Assembly (NCBI GenBank): GCA_020436165.1
Contig: JAGQYI010000010.1
Span: 62,001-126,000 of the forward strand
Direction: 5' to 3'
Source: Cyclobacteriaceae bacterium
Lineage (GTDB): Bacteria; Bacteroidota; Bacteroidia; Cytophagales; Cyclobacteriaceae
DNA length: 64,000 bases
Both the position numbers and the translations under genes were made by a program. Positions 50,828 to 59,585 of the stretch are shown piece after piece; positions within the stretch are counted from its first letter, which is position 1; every line of letters starts with the position of its first letter. The notes beneath the pieces were generated by a model. That model was given only the letters and a program-made list of their open reading frames with translations, made no database searches and was not told the DNA's origin.

Positions 50828-53146
50828 TTAGTTTATCTTATCCTCATTTAATTCTACGTGCAAAGAGTCGAGTTTTTTTTGAAGCAAGGAATCTGCAGGA
50901 GTTAGACTTGTATTGTATTGGTTACAATCCAGTGTTACAGAGAGAGGTTTCCTGGGTTTTTTAAATGGTTGCATTTTGTAGCCTAATGAATCATCAGCAT
51001 ACACTTCACTCATAAACTTGGCCCAAATGGGCAATGCCATATAAGCTCCCTGGCCATAAGTGATGGATGGAAAGTGTATTGCCCTATCGTCTCCTCCAAC
51101 CCAAACTCCTGCAACAAGGTCTTGCGTTACACCCATAAACCAACCATCTGAATAGTTTTGCGTAGTACCTGTTTTGGCACCTATCTGATTTCCATCCCTG
51201 GTTAAATTCCATTGATAATCCAATCTTCGTGCGGTTCCACCTTCTTCTTCAATAGTTCCCATCAGCATATAAAGCATTAAATAGGCATCCTCCTCACTGA
51301 GTGCCTGCCTCTGCTGTGGAACATACTCCTGGATAATGTCACCATTCTTGTCTTCAATTCTGCTTATGTAAAAGGGTCTTGTCCAAGTTCCTTCATTGGC
51401 AAATGCACTGTAAGCGCCAACAAGTTCATACACAGAAACATCGCTAACACCCAGTGCAAGAGACAGAACAGGGGCGAGTTCACTTTCTATGCCTAAAGAA
51501 CGCGCTTTTGCCACCACATTTTCGGGCCCAACCAGGCTCATTATTTTAGCAGTAACTGAGTTCTTAGATTGAGCCATACCTTTTCGTATGGTCATCTTTT
51601 CACCCGTGAACTTCATGTTGGCATTTTCAGGAGACCAGGTAGGAGGGTCTCCCCCTGTCTCGTAGGTTCTTCGTTCATCAACCACTTCGTAGCATGGGTA
51701 ATAGCCATTTTCAATGGCGGTTGCATATACAATGGGTTTGAAGGTAGAACCAGGTTGATTCTTACCCTGCTTTACATGGTCATACTTAAAGTACTTGTAA
51801 TTTATACCTCCAACCCATGCTTTAATATGCCCCGTATGTGGGTCCATTGCCATAAAGCCTGACTGCAGGAACTTTTTGTAGTACCTCAAAGAATCCATTG
51901 GGCTCATAACCGTATCTATTTCTCCTTTCCAAGAAAAAACCCGCATTGGTTTAGGCATATTGAGGATTATATCAATTGAATCGGAATTTGAGCCGTATTT
52001 GGCTCTAAGTTTTCTGTAATGATCGGTTCGTTTAATTACATGGTCTATAAAACCTTTAATTTCTTTACCATGCTCATCAACCCACGGATTTTGGCCATGC
52101 CAAGAATCTTCAAAGGTTGTTTGTAAGGAATCCATCCACCATGACATGGCGTTTTCTGCATATTCCTGAAGGCTTTTGTCTATAGTGGTATAGATTTTCA
52201 GGCCTGATTCATACAAATCAATGTCCCTCTCTTTACAAAATTGAAGCAAATCATTTTGGATTACAGCTCTGAAATAGTTTGCGAGTCCGGTATTTTGGCT
52301 TTCAACTTTGTAGTTGCTAAGGTCGATAGGAAGAACACTAAGAGAATCGTATTGGTCTTTTGTCAGGATTTCCTGCTTATACAGCTTTGCCATTACCTCG
52401 TTCCTTTTAGTGAACGAATTATCATAGTTAAGTACAGGGTTAAACCTTGTAACGGCTTGAAGTAAACCAATTAGCGTTGCTGATTCCTGATAATTAAGTT
52501 CGGAAGGTTCCTTGCCAAAATAGGTTTCCGATGCTGCCTTTATGCCGTATGCATTGCTTCCAAAGTCTACGGTGTTCAGGTAAAGTGCTGCTATTTCGTT
52601 TTTTGTAAATGTTCGTTCAAGGTTAACAGCAATAATCCATTCTTTGGTTTTAGATACCACTAATTTGGGTACGCGGCCCAGCCGTGCAATTTTACCTTCC
52701 ATTGTTGAGTCTCTGGTATCGTATAGCTGTTTTGCAAGTTGTTGGGTAATGGTGCTACCTCCACCTGCAAGATTTAATGTGACAATGCCCTTGAACACTC
52801 GTAAGAAAGCAATTAGATCAAGACCAGAATGGTTATAGAATCTGTGGTCTTCAGAAGCAACGAGTGTTTCCTTCAAGGGATCAGACAGATCATCATAACT
52901 TACCTGGCTTCTATTGGAACGAAAATACTTACCCATTTCTTCCCCATCGGCATAATACAAAGTAGAAGAGAGATCGTTCTCTGGATTTTCCAATTGAGCA
53001 ATGGAAGGCATTTTTCCAAAAAGTCCCCAAACATCATTGGCTACTGAATAGATGTATAATGGTATGCCAACAAAAACACCCAAGAAAATAACCCAGGTAA
53101 AAATCACCAACTTAGGTTTAAGGTTTTTTATTTTTTTGCTCATCAA
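50828..53146 (-). CDS. bifunctional penicillin-binding protein 1A (class A PBP)
   Basis: Polymerises and cross-links peptidoglycan. The 772-residue protein has a signal-anchor helix (about 12-35), a family 51 glycosyltransferase domain (about 70-245) with catalytic Glu in ASEDHRFYNHSGLD and GGSTITQQLAKQL, then a transpeptidase domain (about 425-700). The transpeptidase motifs are SxxK (STFK in QPGSTFKPIVYA), SxN (SKNSV) and KTG (GAKTGTT). Its ATG overlaps the sprE stop by four bases (ATGA), tying cell-wall synthesis to a gliding/T9SS gene. Confidence 0.95.
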   Translation of the reverse strand: MMSKKIKNLKPKLVIFTWVIFLGVFVGIPLYIYSVANDVWGLFGKMPSIAQLENPENDLSSTLYYADGEEMGKYFRSNRSQVSYDDLSDPLKETLVASEDHRFYNHSGLDLIAFLRVFKGIVTLNLAGGGSTITQQLAKQLYDTRDSTMEGKIARLGRVPKLVVSKTKEWIIAVNLERTFTKNEIAALYLNTVDFGSNAYGIKAASETYFGKEPSELNYQESATLIGLLQAVTRFNPVLNYDNSFTKRNEVMAKLYKQEILTKDQYDSLSVLPIDLSNYKVESQNTGLANYFRAVIQNDLLQFCKERDIDLYESGLKIYTTIDKSLQEYAENAMSWWMDSLQTTFEDSWHGQNPWVDEHGKEIKGFIDHVIKRTDHYRKLRAKYGSNSDSIDIILNMPKPMRVFSWKGEIDTVMSPMDSLRYYKKFLQSGFMAMDPHTGHIKAWVGGINYKYFKYDHVKQGKNQPGSTFKPIVYATAIENGYYPCYEVVDERRTYETGGDPPTWSPENANMKFTGEKMTIRKGMAQSKNSVTAKIMSLVGPENVVAKARSLGIESELAPVLSLALGVSDVSVYELVGAYSAFANEGTWTRPFYISRIEDKNGDIIQEYVPQQRQALSEEDAYLMLYMLMGTIEEEGGTARRLDYQWNLTRDGNQIGAKTGTTQNYSDGWFMGVTQDLVAGVWVGGDDRAIHFPSITYGQGAYMALPIWAKFMSEVYADDSLGYKMQPFKKPRKPLSVTLDCNQYNTSLTPADSLLQKKLDSLHVELNEDKIN

Positions 53147-55671
53147 TAGTTGTTTTCAAAGAATTGAAGATACGTATCCAGTTCTTTGGTTTTATACAAA
53201 ACCTCGAAGTTTGATTTAGAAATAACAAAGTTAACATCTTCTATGGTTTGCTCTGCTTTTACAGAGTCGTAAAATAGCAACGCTTCTTCTTTATTAAAAA
53301 GAGATTTAACTACAATGTATGATTTGCCATTGTTTGCTTTTAATGTGCCAATAGAAAGGTGTTTATTCCCAAACTCCGAATTGATAATCCTTGTCAATAC
53401 TTCATTATCCTTTTGTATTGAAGCGGAATCTGCAACAACAACAAAGTAATGAGCTTCATCTATAAGTACGGTGCTAAAATGGGCTGATTCCAGCTGAACA
53501 AGCCTGTTTTGATAGTTTTCTGAAGCATCTAATAAGGTTTGCGCATAGGAGTTTAACTTGCTTTCCGGATAGGTTTTAATAAAACTTTTCAACGCCAATT
53601 GATAATCGGGTAAGGATGCCGTTTTCCCTAGAATAAGCGCATTTAAAAGAGCAAAGTTAGAGGTAAAGTCTGCGTTAGGATACTCCTTTAACGCTTTGTT
53701 TATAAAAAGCTGTGCACTTTCATAATCCCCATTTTTGAAGAAAGTATATGCTTTTTTATACTCTTGTTCCAGTTGTTCGTTGGTGCGATCGCTTTCTTCA
53801 ACGTACTTGGGATTTACAATAAGGTTTGCATATAGTGAATTTGGATACTTCTCAAAAATCAGTTCTTTATACTTTGTTGCTTTTACTGAGCCGAGCTCGT
53901 TTTCCATTAGGTAGAGAAGATAAAGAACCTCGGGTTCATATTCTGTTTCCGGATAGTTCTTTAATAATTTACTATAAGTCTCAGTTGCATTTTTATCTTC
54001 ATTCAGCTCAAAATGGTAAATGCCTCCCAGGTTGTAGTAGGCATTTTCAAGCTTTTTGTGCGATTCTGCAATCTGTTCAGGGGTTCTCGGAACCTGTTTT
54101 AAAAACTCCTGGGCTATTTGATCAATTGAATTGGTTTCTTCGTTTTCAGTTTGATTTTGTGAAGTATTCGTGGCAAGCGTTATGTTATTTGCTGCATCAG
54201 TTACTGAAATTTTCACAGATCTTCTCCAATGATCTTCAAGAGGTCTTTCGCCCCAAATTCTTTTAAACTCGGCCCTTCCGGAGCTAACTGCCGATGCATT
54301 GGTAAAGTACCAACTTCCACCTCCAATACCCGTTGGTTCCTGATTAAATGAAAAAAAACTTTCAGCTGTCTCCTTCTTTCGTGCCTTCTCTTCAGCAATG
54401 GCTTTTTGTTCTTCTCTTCTTTCAGCTTCAAGGGTAAAAATATTCATTAATTCTGCGGAGTCTTTGGCGGAAAGCGCAAGCAAACTATCCTGTAACGTAA
54501 TTGTATTGATCTGCTCTACAAATCGGGTTAAAACCTCGCTTCTGGTTACTACGGCTTCGTAGTTCTCAAAAGTTTTGGGAAGCGTGGTAACAGCGCTGTC
54601 ATAATATGCCTGAGCCAGGCTATAGTCTTTTAACGAATCAAAGTAAACTTCTCCTAAGTTCAAATAAGAAAGCCCTTTGATTCTTGGATTGTTCTGGCTC
54701 GAACGAATAGACAGATTAAAATTTCTTATTGCCTCGGAAAGATGACCCTGCTTTAACTCAAACTTAGCCCACTCGTGATAGATTCTATCCTTAAACTCCC
54801 TGTTCTTTTCATCCTTTACCAATTTCTTAAAATACTTGCGAATGCTTTTCAAGTCTTGTTTCTGATCCAGGCGGGTAACCTGGGCCATATTCAGTTTTGC
54901 ATAAAAAGAAAGCTCATACTCGGGGTTACTCCTTACGCATTTCTGGTAGTAATCATAGGCAGCCGACTCAAAACCAATTTCCTGATAAACCTGCCCTATT
55001 AGAAAGAATAATCTTGATTTTTCCTTTTTATTGAGAAGAGGCTCTGCCCGCACCAGATTACGAACCATATTGTCTTTTTGGTCAAGTATCTGGTAATAAT
55101 AAGCCCTCATTAGGTATAAATTTTTGAGGTTTTCCTTATTTAGCAACTGCCTGTCGAGATAATCTGAAACAGCTTCTGCATTGGCCATGTCATTGTTCTC
55201 AATAAAGGTGCGCATAAGGTTTACAAGAGCAAAATGCTTTGCGTCATTGTCTTCTCCCTTGGTATTTACATATTTAAACGTTTCAATAGCATTCGGAAAG
55301 TCGTACCCATACATTCTTGCAAGACCAATCAGGTTGTAACTATCGTCAACCCATTTGCTGTTTTTGTGGTATTGAATAACAAGTGAGGCCTTTTTTATGC
55401 AGTCTTCCAGTTCGGCCTTGTAAGTTTCCTTATATGTTGAATCTATGGAAGGAAAAATTCTTAATATATGATCGTAATCGGGTTGCTGAGCAATTTTAAT
55501 TGCCTGCTTTACTTTATTAATATCCTCTAATCCATAGAAATAGGCATTGTAATGAGCAGTAGTGTTATGATAGGCTTTATTCAAAACAGTGTTCTTTTCA
55601 GAAGAACATGAATAAAAAAAAGCCACACTAAGCGACAGGAATAAAATTGGGTAAAACTGCTTTTTGTTCAA
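53143..55671 (-). CDS. sprE: SprE/PorW-type TPR lipoprotein of the T9SS
   Basis: An 842-residue lipoprotein (C22 in AFFYSCSSE) with the family opening NTVLNKAYHNTTAHYNAYFYG, followed by about a dozen TPR or TPR-like helical repeats to residue 760 and a C-terminal domain with YVVVADS. SprE (PorW in Porphyromonas) links the motor and ring to the outer-membrane translocon and is required for secretion and gliding. It heads a minus-strand operon with PBP1A and uvrC and has a good promoter. It is about 6.7 kb from gldN on the other strand. Confidence 0.9.
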   Translation of the reverse strand: MNKKQFYPILFLSLSVAFFYSCSSEKNTVLNKAYHNTTAHYNAYFYGLEDINKVKQAIKIAQQPDYDHILRIFPSIDSTYKETYKAELEDCIKKASLVIQYHKNSKWVDDSYNLIGLARMYGYDFPNAIETFKYVNTKGEDNDAKHFALVNLMRTFIENNDMANAEAVSDYLDRQLLNKENLKNLYLMRAYYYQILDQKDNMVRNLVRAEPLLNKKEKSRLFFLIGQVYQEIGFESAAYDYYQKCVRSNPEYELSFYAKLNMAQVTRLDQKQDLKSIRKYFKKLVKDEKNREFKDRIYHEWAKFELKQGHLSEAIRNFNLSIRSSQNNPRIKGLSYLNLGEVYFDSLKDYSLAQAYYDSAVTTLPKTFENYEAVVTRSEVLTRFVEQINTITLQDSLLALSAKDSAELMNIFTLEAERREEQKAIAEEKARKKETAESFFSFNQEPTGIGGGSWYFTNASAVSSGRAEFKRIWGERPLEDHWRRSVKISVTDAANNITLATNTSQNQTENEETNSIDQIAQEFLKQVPRTPEQIAESHKKLENAYYNLGGIYHFELNEDKNATETYSKLLKNYPETEYEPEVLYLLYLMENELGSVKATKYKELIFEKYPNSLYANLIVNPKYVEESDRTNEQLEQEYKKAYTFFKNGDYESAQLFINKALKEYPNADFTSNFALLNALILGKTASLPDYQLALKSFIKTYPESKLNSYAQTLLDASENYQNRLVQLESAHFSTVLIDEAHYFVVVADSASIQKDNEVLTRIINSEFGNKHLSIGTLKANNGKSYIVVKSLFNKEEALLFYDSVKAEQTIEDVNFVISKSNFEVLYKTKELDTYLQFFENNY

Positions 55672-55691
55672 TGTACCATTGGCTTAGTAAC

Positions 55692-55720
55692 CAAACGTAA
55701 ATTTCCGTTTATTGATACAA
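55692..55720 (-). promoter_or_regulatory. promoter of sprE
   Basis: On the minus strand TTG (55720-55718), an 18-base spacer and TACGTTTG (55699-55692) match the Bacteroidota consensus, 20 bases before the sprE ATG at 55671. Confidence 0.58.
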
Positions 55721-55738
55721 TAATACTTTTTAAATCTC

Positions 55739-55746
55739 TATTTTTG
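55739..55746 (+). promoter_or_regulatory. -7 box upstream of the M23 peptidase gene
   Basis: TATTTTTG matches TAnnTTTG, 25 bases before the TTG start at 55772. An upstream TTG (55712-55714) is spaced 24 bases away, slightly long. Confidence 0.42.
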
Positions 55747-55771
55747 CCCGCAAAAAAGCGAGAGCAACCTT

Positions 55772-56632
55772 TTGAAACAGAAAAAAACTTTTTCTAATTG
55801 GCTTACTGAACGCTATCTGCTCATTATTCGTAATGAAGAGAATTTTGCAGAGAAGAGGTTTCTTGGATTCACCTATGCAAAATTTTTGCTATTCTCATTT
55901 TTATTATTTCTGGTATTGCTTGTTGTAAGTCTGTTTTTAAGCAGAACATTACTTGAAAAATGGTTTGACCCACGGCATGCCCAGATAGAAGCAAACAAGA
56001 AGCTTTATGTATTGTCGCTTCAAATAGACTCCTTAGAGCAGGAAATGGAGCGTAAGGATCAGTTTATTTCGCTTTTCAGAGGATTTTTAACCGGAAACGT
56101 TGATTCGGCACGGATAGATAGTTTCAGACAAGGATCTCCGCTTCAAAACAGTCAATATCAGATTGATTTATCAACCGATCCCATTGATTCTCAAATTCGG
56201 CAGGAGTTTGAAATGACTGAGCCTTCGCTGAACCTTAATACCAGTAGCGCAAGCGATTTACAGGAGATGTTCTTGTTTGCGCCAATTTCAGGGCTCATAT
56301 CCCGGAAGTACGATGTGAAAGAAGGACACTTTGGGGTAGATATTGTTTCGAAGAAAAACGAACCGGTAATGAGTGTGGCCAGTGGCACAGTTATTTTGTC
56401 ATCCTGGACTCAGGATTCGGGCTATGTTATTGCTATTCAGCACAGTTCTAATCTTATATCTGTTTACAAACACAATGCTGAGTTGTTAAAAAAAACCGGT
56501 AGTTTTGTGGATGGAGGCGATGTTATAGCTATTATTGGTAATACCGGGGAGTTAACAGATGGGCCCCACCTTCATTTTGAACTTTGGTACAACGGGAATG
56601 CCGTTAATCCGGAGGACTTTATTTCGTTTTAA
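55772..56632 (+). CDS. M23 (LytM-type) metallopeptidase, membrane-anchored
   Basis: A 286-residue protein starting at TTG 55772 (MKQKKTFSNWLTERYLLIIR); no ATG precedes the membrane helix (about 36-58). A coiled coil (about 70-105) leads to the M23 domain (about 165-286). The zinc ligands H186 and D190 (HFGVD), plus H266 and H268 (GPHLHFE), are all present, so the enzyme should be an active peptidoglycan endopeptidase. It lies directly upstream of a bactofilin gene, a recurrent pairing in cell-shape modules. Confidence 0.93.
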   Translation: MKQKKTFSNWLTERYLLIIRNEENFAEKRFLGFTYAKFLLFSFLLFLVLLVVSLFLSRTLLEKWFDPRHAQIEANKKLYVLSLQIDSLEQEMERKDQFISLFRGFLTGNVDSARIDSFRQGSPLQNSQYQIDLSTDPIDSQIRQEFEMTEPSLNLNTSSASDLQEMFLFAPISGLISRKYDVKEGHFGVDIVSKKNEPVMSVASGTVILSSWTQDSGYVIAIQHSSNLISVYKHNAELLKKTGSFVDGGDVIAIIGNTGELTDGPHLHFELWYNGNAVNPEDFISF

Positions 56633-56656
56633 ATACTCGTTAATATAAAAAGTGAT

Positions 56657-57085
56657 ATGTTTAATAAGGATGAGAAAAAAGTGGCTGAAGAGCTAAGCAA
56701 CTCGAGTAATATTATTGGCAAGGGTACCACCTTAGAGGGTAATATCGAAGCCTATGGTAATATTCGCGTTGAAGGACGGGTAGTTGGCAATATTGTTACA
56801 AAATCTAAGGTTGCTTTAGGGCAGTCTTGTAAAGTAGAGGGTAATATTTTAGCACAGAATGCTGAAGTAGCCGGTGAAGTAAAAGGTACTGTTGAAGTAT
56901 CTGACTTGCTTTTGCTCAAACCTTCTGCCGTAATTCATGGAGATATTATCACCAATAAATTGATTGTGGAGTCAGGGGCAACCTTTAACGGAGGATGTAA
57001 AATGGGAGTAACTGTTAAAGAAATTAAAGTTGGTGAAAACGGACAATCAAAAGAACTCTTCAAAAAAGAAGCAAAAACCGCTTAA
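56657..57085 (+). CDS. bactofilin-family cytoskeletal protein
   Basis: A 142-residue protein whose central part (about 20-115) is a right-handed beta helix with repeats such as GTTLEGNIEAYGNIRVEGRVVGNI and CKVEGNILAQNAEVAGEVKGTVEV. Bactofilins polymerise on the membrane and localise peptidoglycan enzymes. The M23 peptidase next door is the natural partner. The C-terminal tail is basic and lysine-rich, and its coding sequence overlaps the start of the next gene in another frame by 53-56 bases. Confidence 0.93.
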   Translation: MFNKDEKKVAEELSNSSNIIGKGTTLEGNIEAYGNIRVEGRVVGNIVTKSKVALGQSCKVEGNILAQNAEVAGEVKGTVEVSDLLLLKPSAVIHGDIITNKLIVESGATFNGGCKMGVTVKEIKVGENGQSKELFKKEAKTA

Positions 57086-57269
57086 GAATTATCTTCAGTT
57101 CACTGGGCTAGCGTTTCAAATAGCAGCAGCCTTATTAATTGGTTACTGGATAGGCCATTGGCTTGACAATAAATCCGGGGCAGAGAAGCCGTGGTTTACT
57201 GTTGGGTTTATGGTTTTTTTTCTTATTGCCACTATGGTTCGAGTCATAAGGGAACTTTCTAATGAGTAG
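57030..57269 (+). CDS. AtpZ/AtpI-like ATP synthase accessory protein
   Basis: A 79-residue protein with two membrane helices and the typical segment LQFTGLAFQIAAALLIGYWIGHWLDNK. It starts at TTG 57030 or GTG 57033; no later start keeps the conserved region, so the first 53-56 bases lie inside the bactofilin gene in another frame. AtpZ/AtpI proteins help assemble the c-ring or carry magnesium. It overlaps the next small membrane gene by eight bases. Confidence 0.82.
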   Translation: MVKTDNQKNSSKKKQKPLKNYLQFTGLAFQIAAALLIGYWIGHWLDNKSGAEKPWFTVGFMVFFLIATMVRVIRELSNE

Positions 57270-57633
57270 AAATCAGATTTTTTTTGTTCGGTTAATAGCG
57301 CTTTCAGTAATTCTTTTGTTTGCAGGCTATGGTATCAACAGGGAGGGATGGCTTGAATTGCCTTCAATTTACAGCTATTTGATTGGTTATTATTTTCTAA
57401 TTTCAGTTTTAGCCTTTCTCATTAACCTTAAGGGAACCAAAAAAGAAAGTGAAATTGCCGTTTGGTATTACCTTTCATCGGTAATGATCAAGTTTCTTTT
57501 GGCGGCTGGTTCGGTGTTTCTTCTGGTTAGAATTTACGATTTGGAGAAGGCACAAATTATCTGGACAAGCTTTGTGCTATATCCACTATATGAGGCAGTT
57601 GTGACTTTTGACATCTATAACAGAGTAAGGTAG
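57262..57633 (+). CDS. four-helix membrane protein preceding atpB (AtpI-like position)
   Basis: A 123-residue protein with four probable membrane helices and no motif I can name. Its start overlaps the AtpZ-like gene by eight bases, and it ends 90 bases before atpB. The position between AtpZ and atpB suggests a role in ATP synthase assembly, which is not proved by sequence. Confidence 0.65.
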   Translation: MSRNQIFFVRLIALSVILLFAGYGINREGWLELPSIYSYLIGYYFLISVLAFLINLKGTKKESEIAVWYYLSSVMIKFLLAAGSVFLLVRIYDLEKAQIIWTSFVLYPLYEAVVTFDIYNRVR

Positions 57634-57675
57634 TATATTTTATTTCAAATCATTTTTTTTAGAGAAGTAACTTTT

Positions 57676-57683
57676 TAGTTTTG
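57676..57683 (+). promoter_or_regulatory. -7 box for the atpBEFHAG operon
   Basis: TAGTTTTG matches TAnnTTTG, 40 bases before the atpB ATG. The -33 position is an unbroken T run rather than TTG. It suggests a separate start for the atp genes. Confidence 0.4.
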
Positions 57684-57723
57684 CAGTCGCATTATTAATT
57701 AGCCCAGGTATTTAGAGATTTGC

Positions 57724-58788
57724 ATGGTAGGATTCAATAAATTAGGTTTAAAAAACCTTGGAAATTTTGCAATAGTACTATTTTTTTTAGCTGCTCCTAT
57801 TTTTTCAGCCCGAGCAAGTAGTGACGAAGGGGAAAGCACTGAAGAATTTAAACCAGGTGATATGATCATGCATCACGTAAAAGATACGCATGAGTTTCAC
57901 CTTTGGGGAGATGTTGCCATACCTTTACCGGTGATTTTATGGACCGATCATGGACTGGATGTTTTTATGTCCGGAGGTTTTTATCATGGTGATGGAACCG
58001 TTGAGACCTCAAAAGGCACCTATGTGATGCATCATGAAAAAATTTATTATGCGGGTGAGCATGGAGAGGAAGGGCATGCTGCAATGCCTCTCGATTTTTC
58101 AATTACCAGAAACGTTTTCTCGCTTTTCATGTCGTTTGTGTTAATTTCCTGGTTGTTTATTTCAATTGCGAATGCGTACAAAAGGAGAGGAAGCGATAGT
58201 GCTCCCAAAGGTGTTCAATCCTTCTTTGAGCCAATTATACTTTTTGTAAGAGACGAAATTGTTATTCCCAATATTGGAGAAAAGAAATATCACAAGTATT
58301 TGCCTTATGTGCTTACACTATTCTTTTTTATTTGGATAAACAACCTAATAGGGCTCGTTCCATTTTTCCCGGGAGGCTCAAACCTTTCTGGCAATATTGC
58401 ATTTACGTTTACGCTTTCTTTACTTACCTACATCATAGTGCAGTTTAGTGGTAATAAAGCGTATTGGAAACATATTTTTTGGATGCCTGGTGTGCCGGTT
58501 CCGGTGCGTTTTATATTGGCTCCTATTGAACTTTTAGGAACAGTATCCAAGGCGTTTGCTTTGATGATACGATTGTTTGCCAACATTACCGGAGGCCATA
58601 TAGTGGTGCTTAGCCTGGCTTCAATGGTATTTTTGTTCAAATCGTATGTAGTAGGAGGGGTGGTTACTCCTTTCATACTATTTATTATGGTATTGGAATT
58701 ATTGGTGGCGGCAATTCAAGCCTACGTGTTTGCTTTGCTAACATCATTATTTATAGGTATGGCCGTTGCTGATGACGACCACCACTAA
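57724..58788 (+). CDS. atpB: ATP synthase F0 subunit a
   Basis: Forms the proton half-channels next to the c-ring. The 354-residue protein is longer than the usual 240-270 because of a signal-like start and a His-rich periplasmic N-terminal domain (about 40-130), a Bacteroidota feature. The essential Arg is R283 in ALMIRLFANITGGHIVV. About six membrane helices follow residue 130. It leads the operon atpB-E-F-H-A-G. Confidence 0.96.
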   Translation: MVGFNKLGLKNLGNFAIVLFFLAAPIFSARASSDEGESTEEFKPGDMIMHHVKDTHEFHLWGDVAIPLPVILWTDHGLDVFMSGGFYHGDGTVETSKGTYVMHHEKIYYAGEHGEEGHAAMPLDFSITRNVFSLFMSFVLISWLFISIANAYKRRGSDSAPKGVQSFFEPIILFVRDEIVIPNIGEKKYHKYLPYVLTLFFFIWINNLIGLVPFFPGGSNLSGNIAFTFTLSLLTYIIVQFSGNKAYWKHIFWMPGVPVPVRFILAPIELLGTVSKAFALMIRLFANITGGHIVVLSLASMVFLFKSYVVGGVVTPFILFIMVLELLVAAIQAYVFALLTSLFIGMAVADDDHH

Positions 58789-58806
58789 ATTGTTTTTTTA
58801 ACTTAA

Positions 58807-59016
<210 letters not shown>

Positions 59017-59023
59017 TGAATTT

Positions 59024-59060
59024 GATACGGTTACCGCTAGGGTAGCCGTATCTTTTATTT
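59024..59060 (+). terminator. terminator-like hairpin between atpE and atpF
   Basis: Arms 59024-59035 and 59041-59052 pair over 12 bases with one G-T wobble around a five-base loop, followed by TTTTATTT. It looks like a rho-independent terminator but lies in mid-operon, so it probably stops only a share of transcripts, leaving more atpB-atpE message. Confidence 0.8.
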
Positions 59061-59088
59061 AAGATTTAGAAACAGATATACATAAAGA

Positions 59089-59583
59089 ATGGAACTTTTA
59101 ACCCCCAGTGTAGGCCTTGTGTTTTGGACCACCATTGCATTTTTAATGCTGGTTTTTGTACTTGCCAAATTCGCATGGAAACCAATATTGCAAACCCTGC
59201 GAATTCGAGAAGAGTCAATAGAGGAGGCTTTAAAAGCTGCAGATAGAGCAAGAGAGGAAATGTCTGAGTTAAAAGCGGATAATGAAAAGCTTTTAGCTGA
59301 GGCCAGAGAAGAAAGAGAGCAACTTCTAAGAGATGCCAATAAGGTTGCTAATGGTATTAAAGAAGAGGCGAAAAATGAAGCCGCAGCAATCACAAAACGA
59401 ATGTTGGAAGAGGCTACTGCAGGAATTGAGGCAGAAAAGCAATTGGCTCTTGCAGAGGTGCGCAATCAGGTGGCAGAACTTTCAGTAGAAATTGCAGAAA
59501 AGATAATTAGAAAAAGCTTAGGGGACGAAAAAGCTCAGAAGGCTTTGGTTAATGAATTTCTAAAAGACAAAAGCTTTAACTAA
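59089..59583 (+). CDS. atpF: ATP synthase F0 subunit b
   Basis: A 164-residue peripheral stalk protein: one N-terminal membrane helix (about 5-27; VFWTTIAFLMLVFVLAKFAW) and a long charged coiled coil through to the C-terminus. It dimerises and connects F0 to the delta subunit. It lies 72 bases after atpE, beyond the hairpin, and two bases before atpH. Confidence 0.95.
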   Translation: MELLTPSVGLVFWTTIAFLMLVFVLAKFAWKPILQTLRIREESIEEALKAADRAREEMSELKADNEKLLAEAREEREQLLRDANKVANGIKEEAKNEAAAITKRMLEEATAGIEAEKQLALAEVRNQVAELSVEIAEKIIRKSLGDEKAQKALVNEFLKDKSFN

Positions 59584-59585
59584 AA

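Noticed and set aside
57030-57085. Frameshift error joining bactofilin and AtpZ-like genes
   Set aside because: Both proteins are complete with normal lengths, and the overlap is explained by two intact frames.
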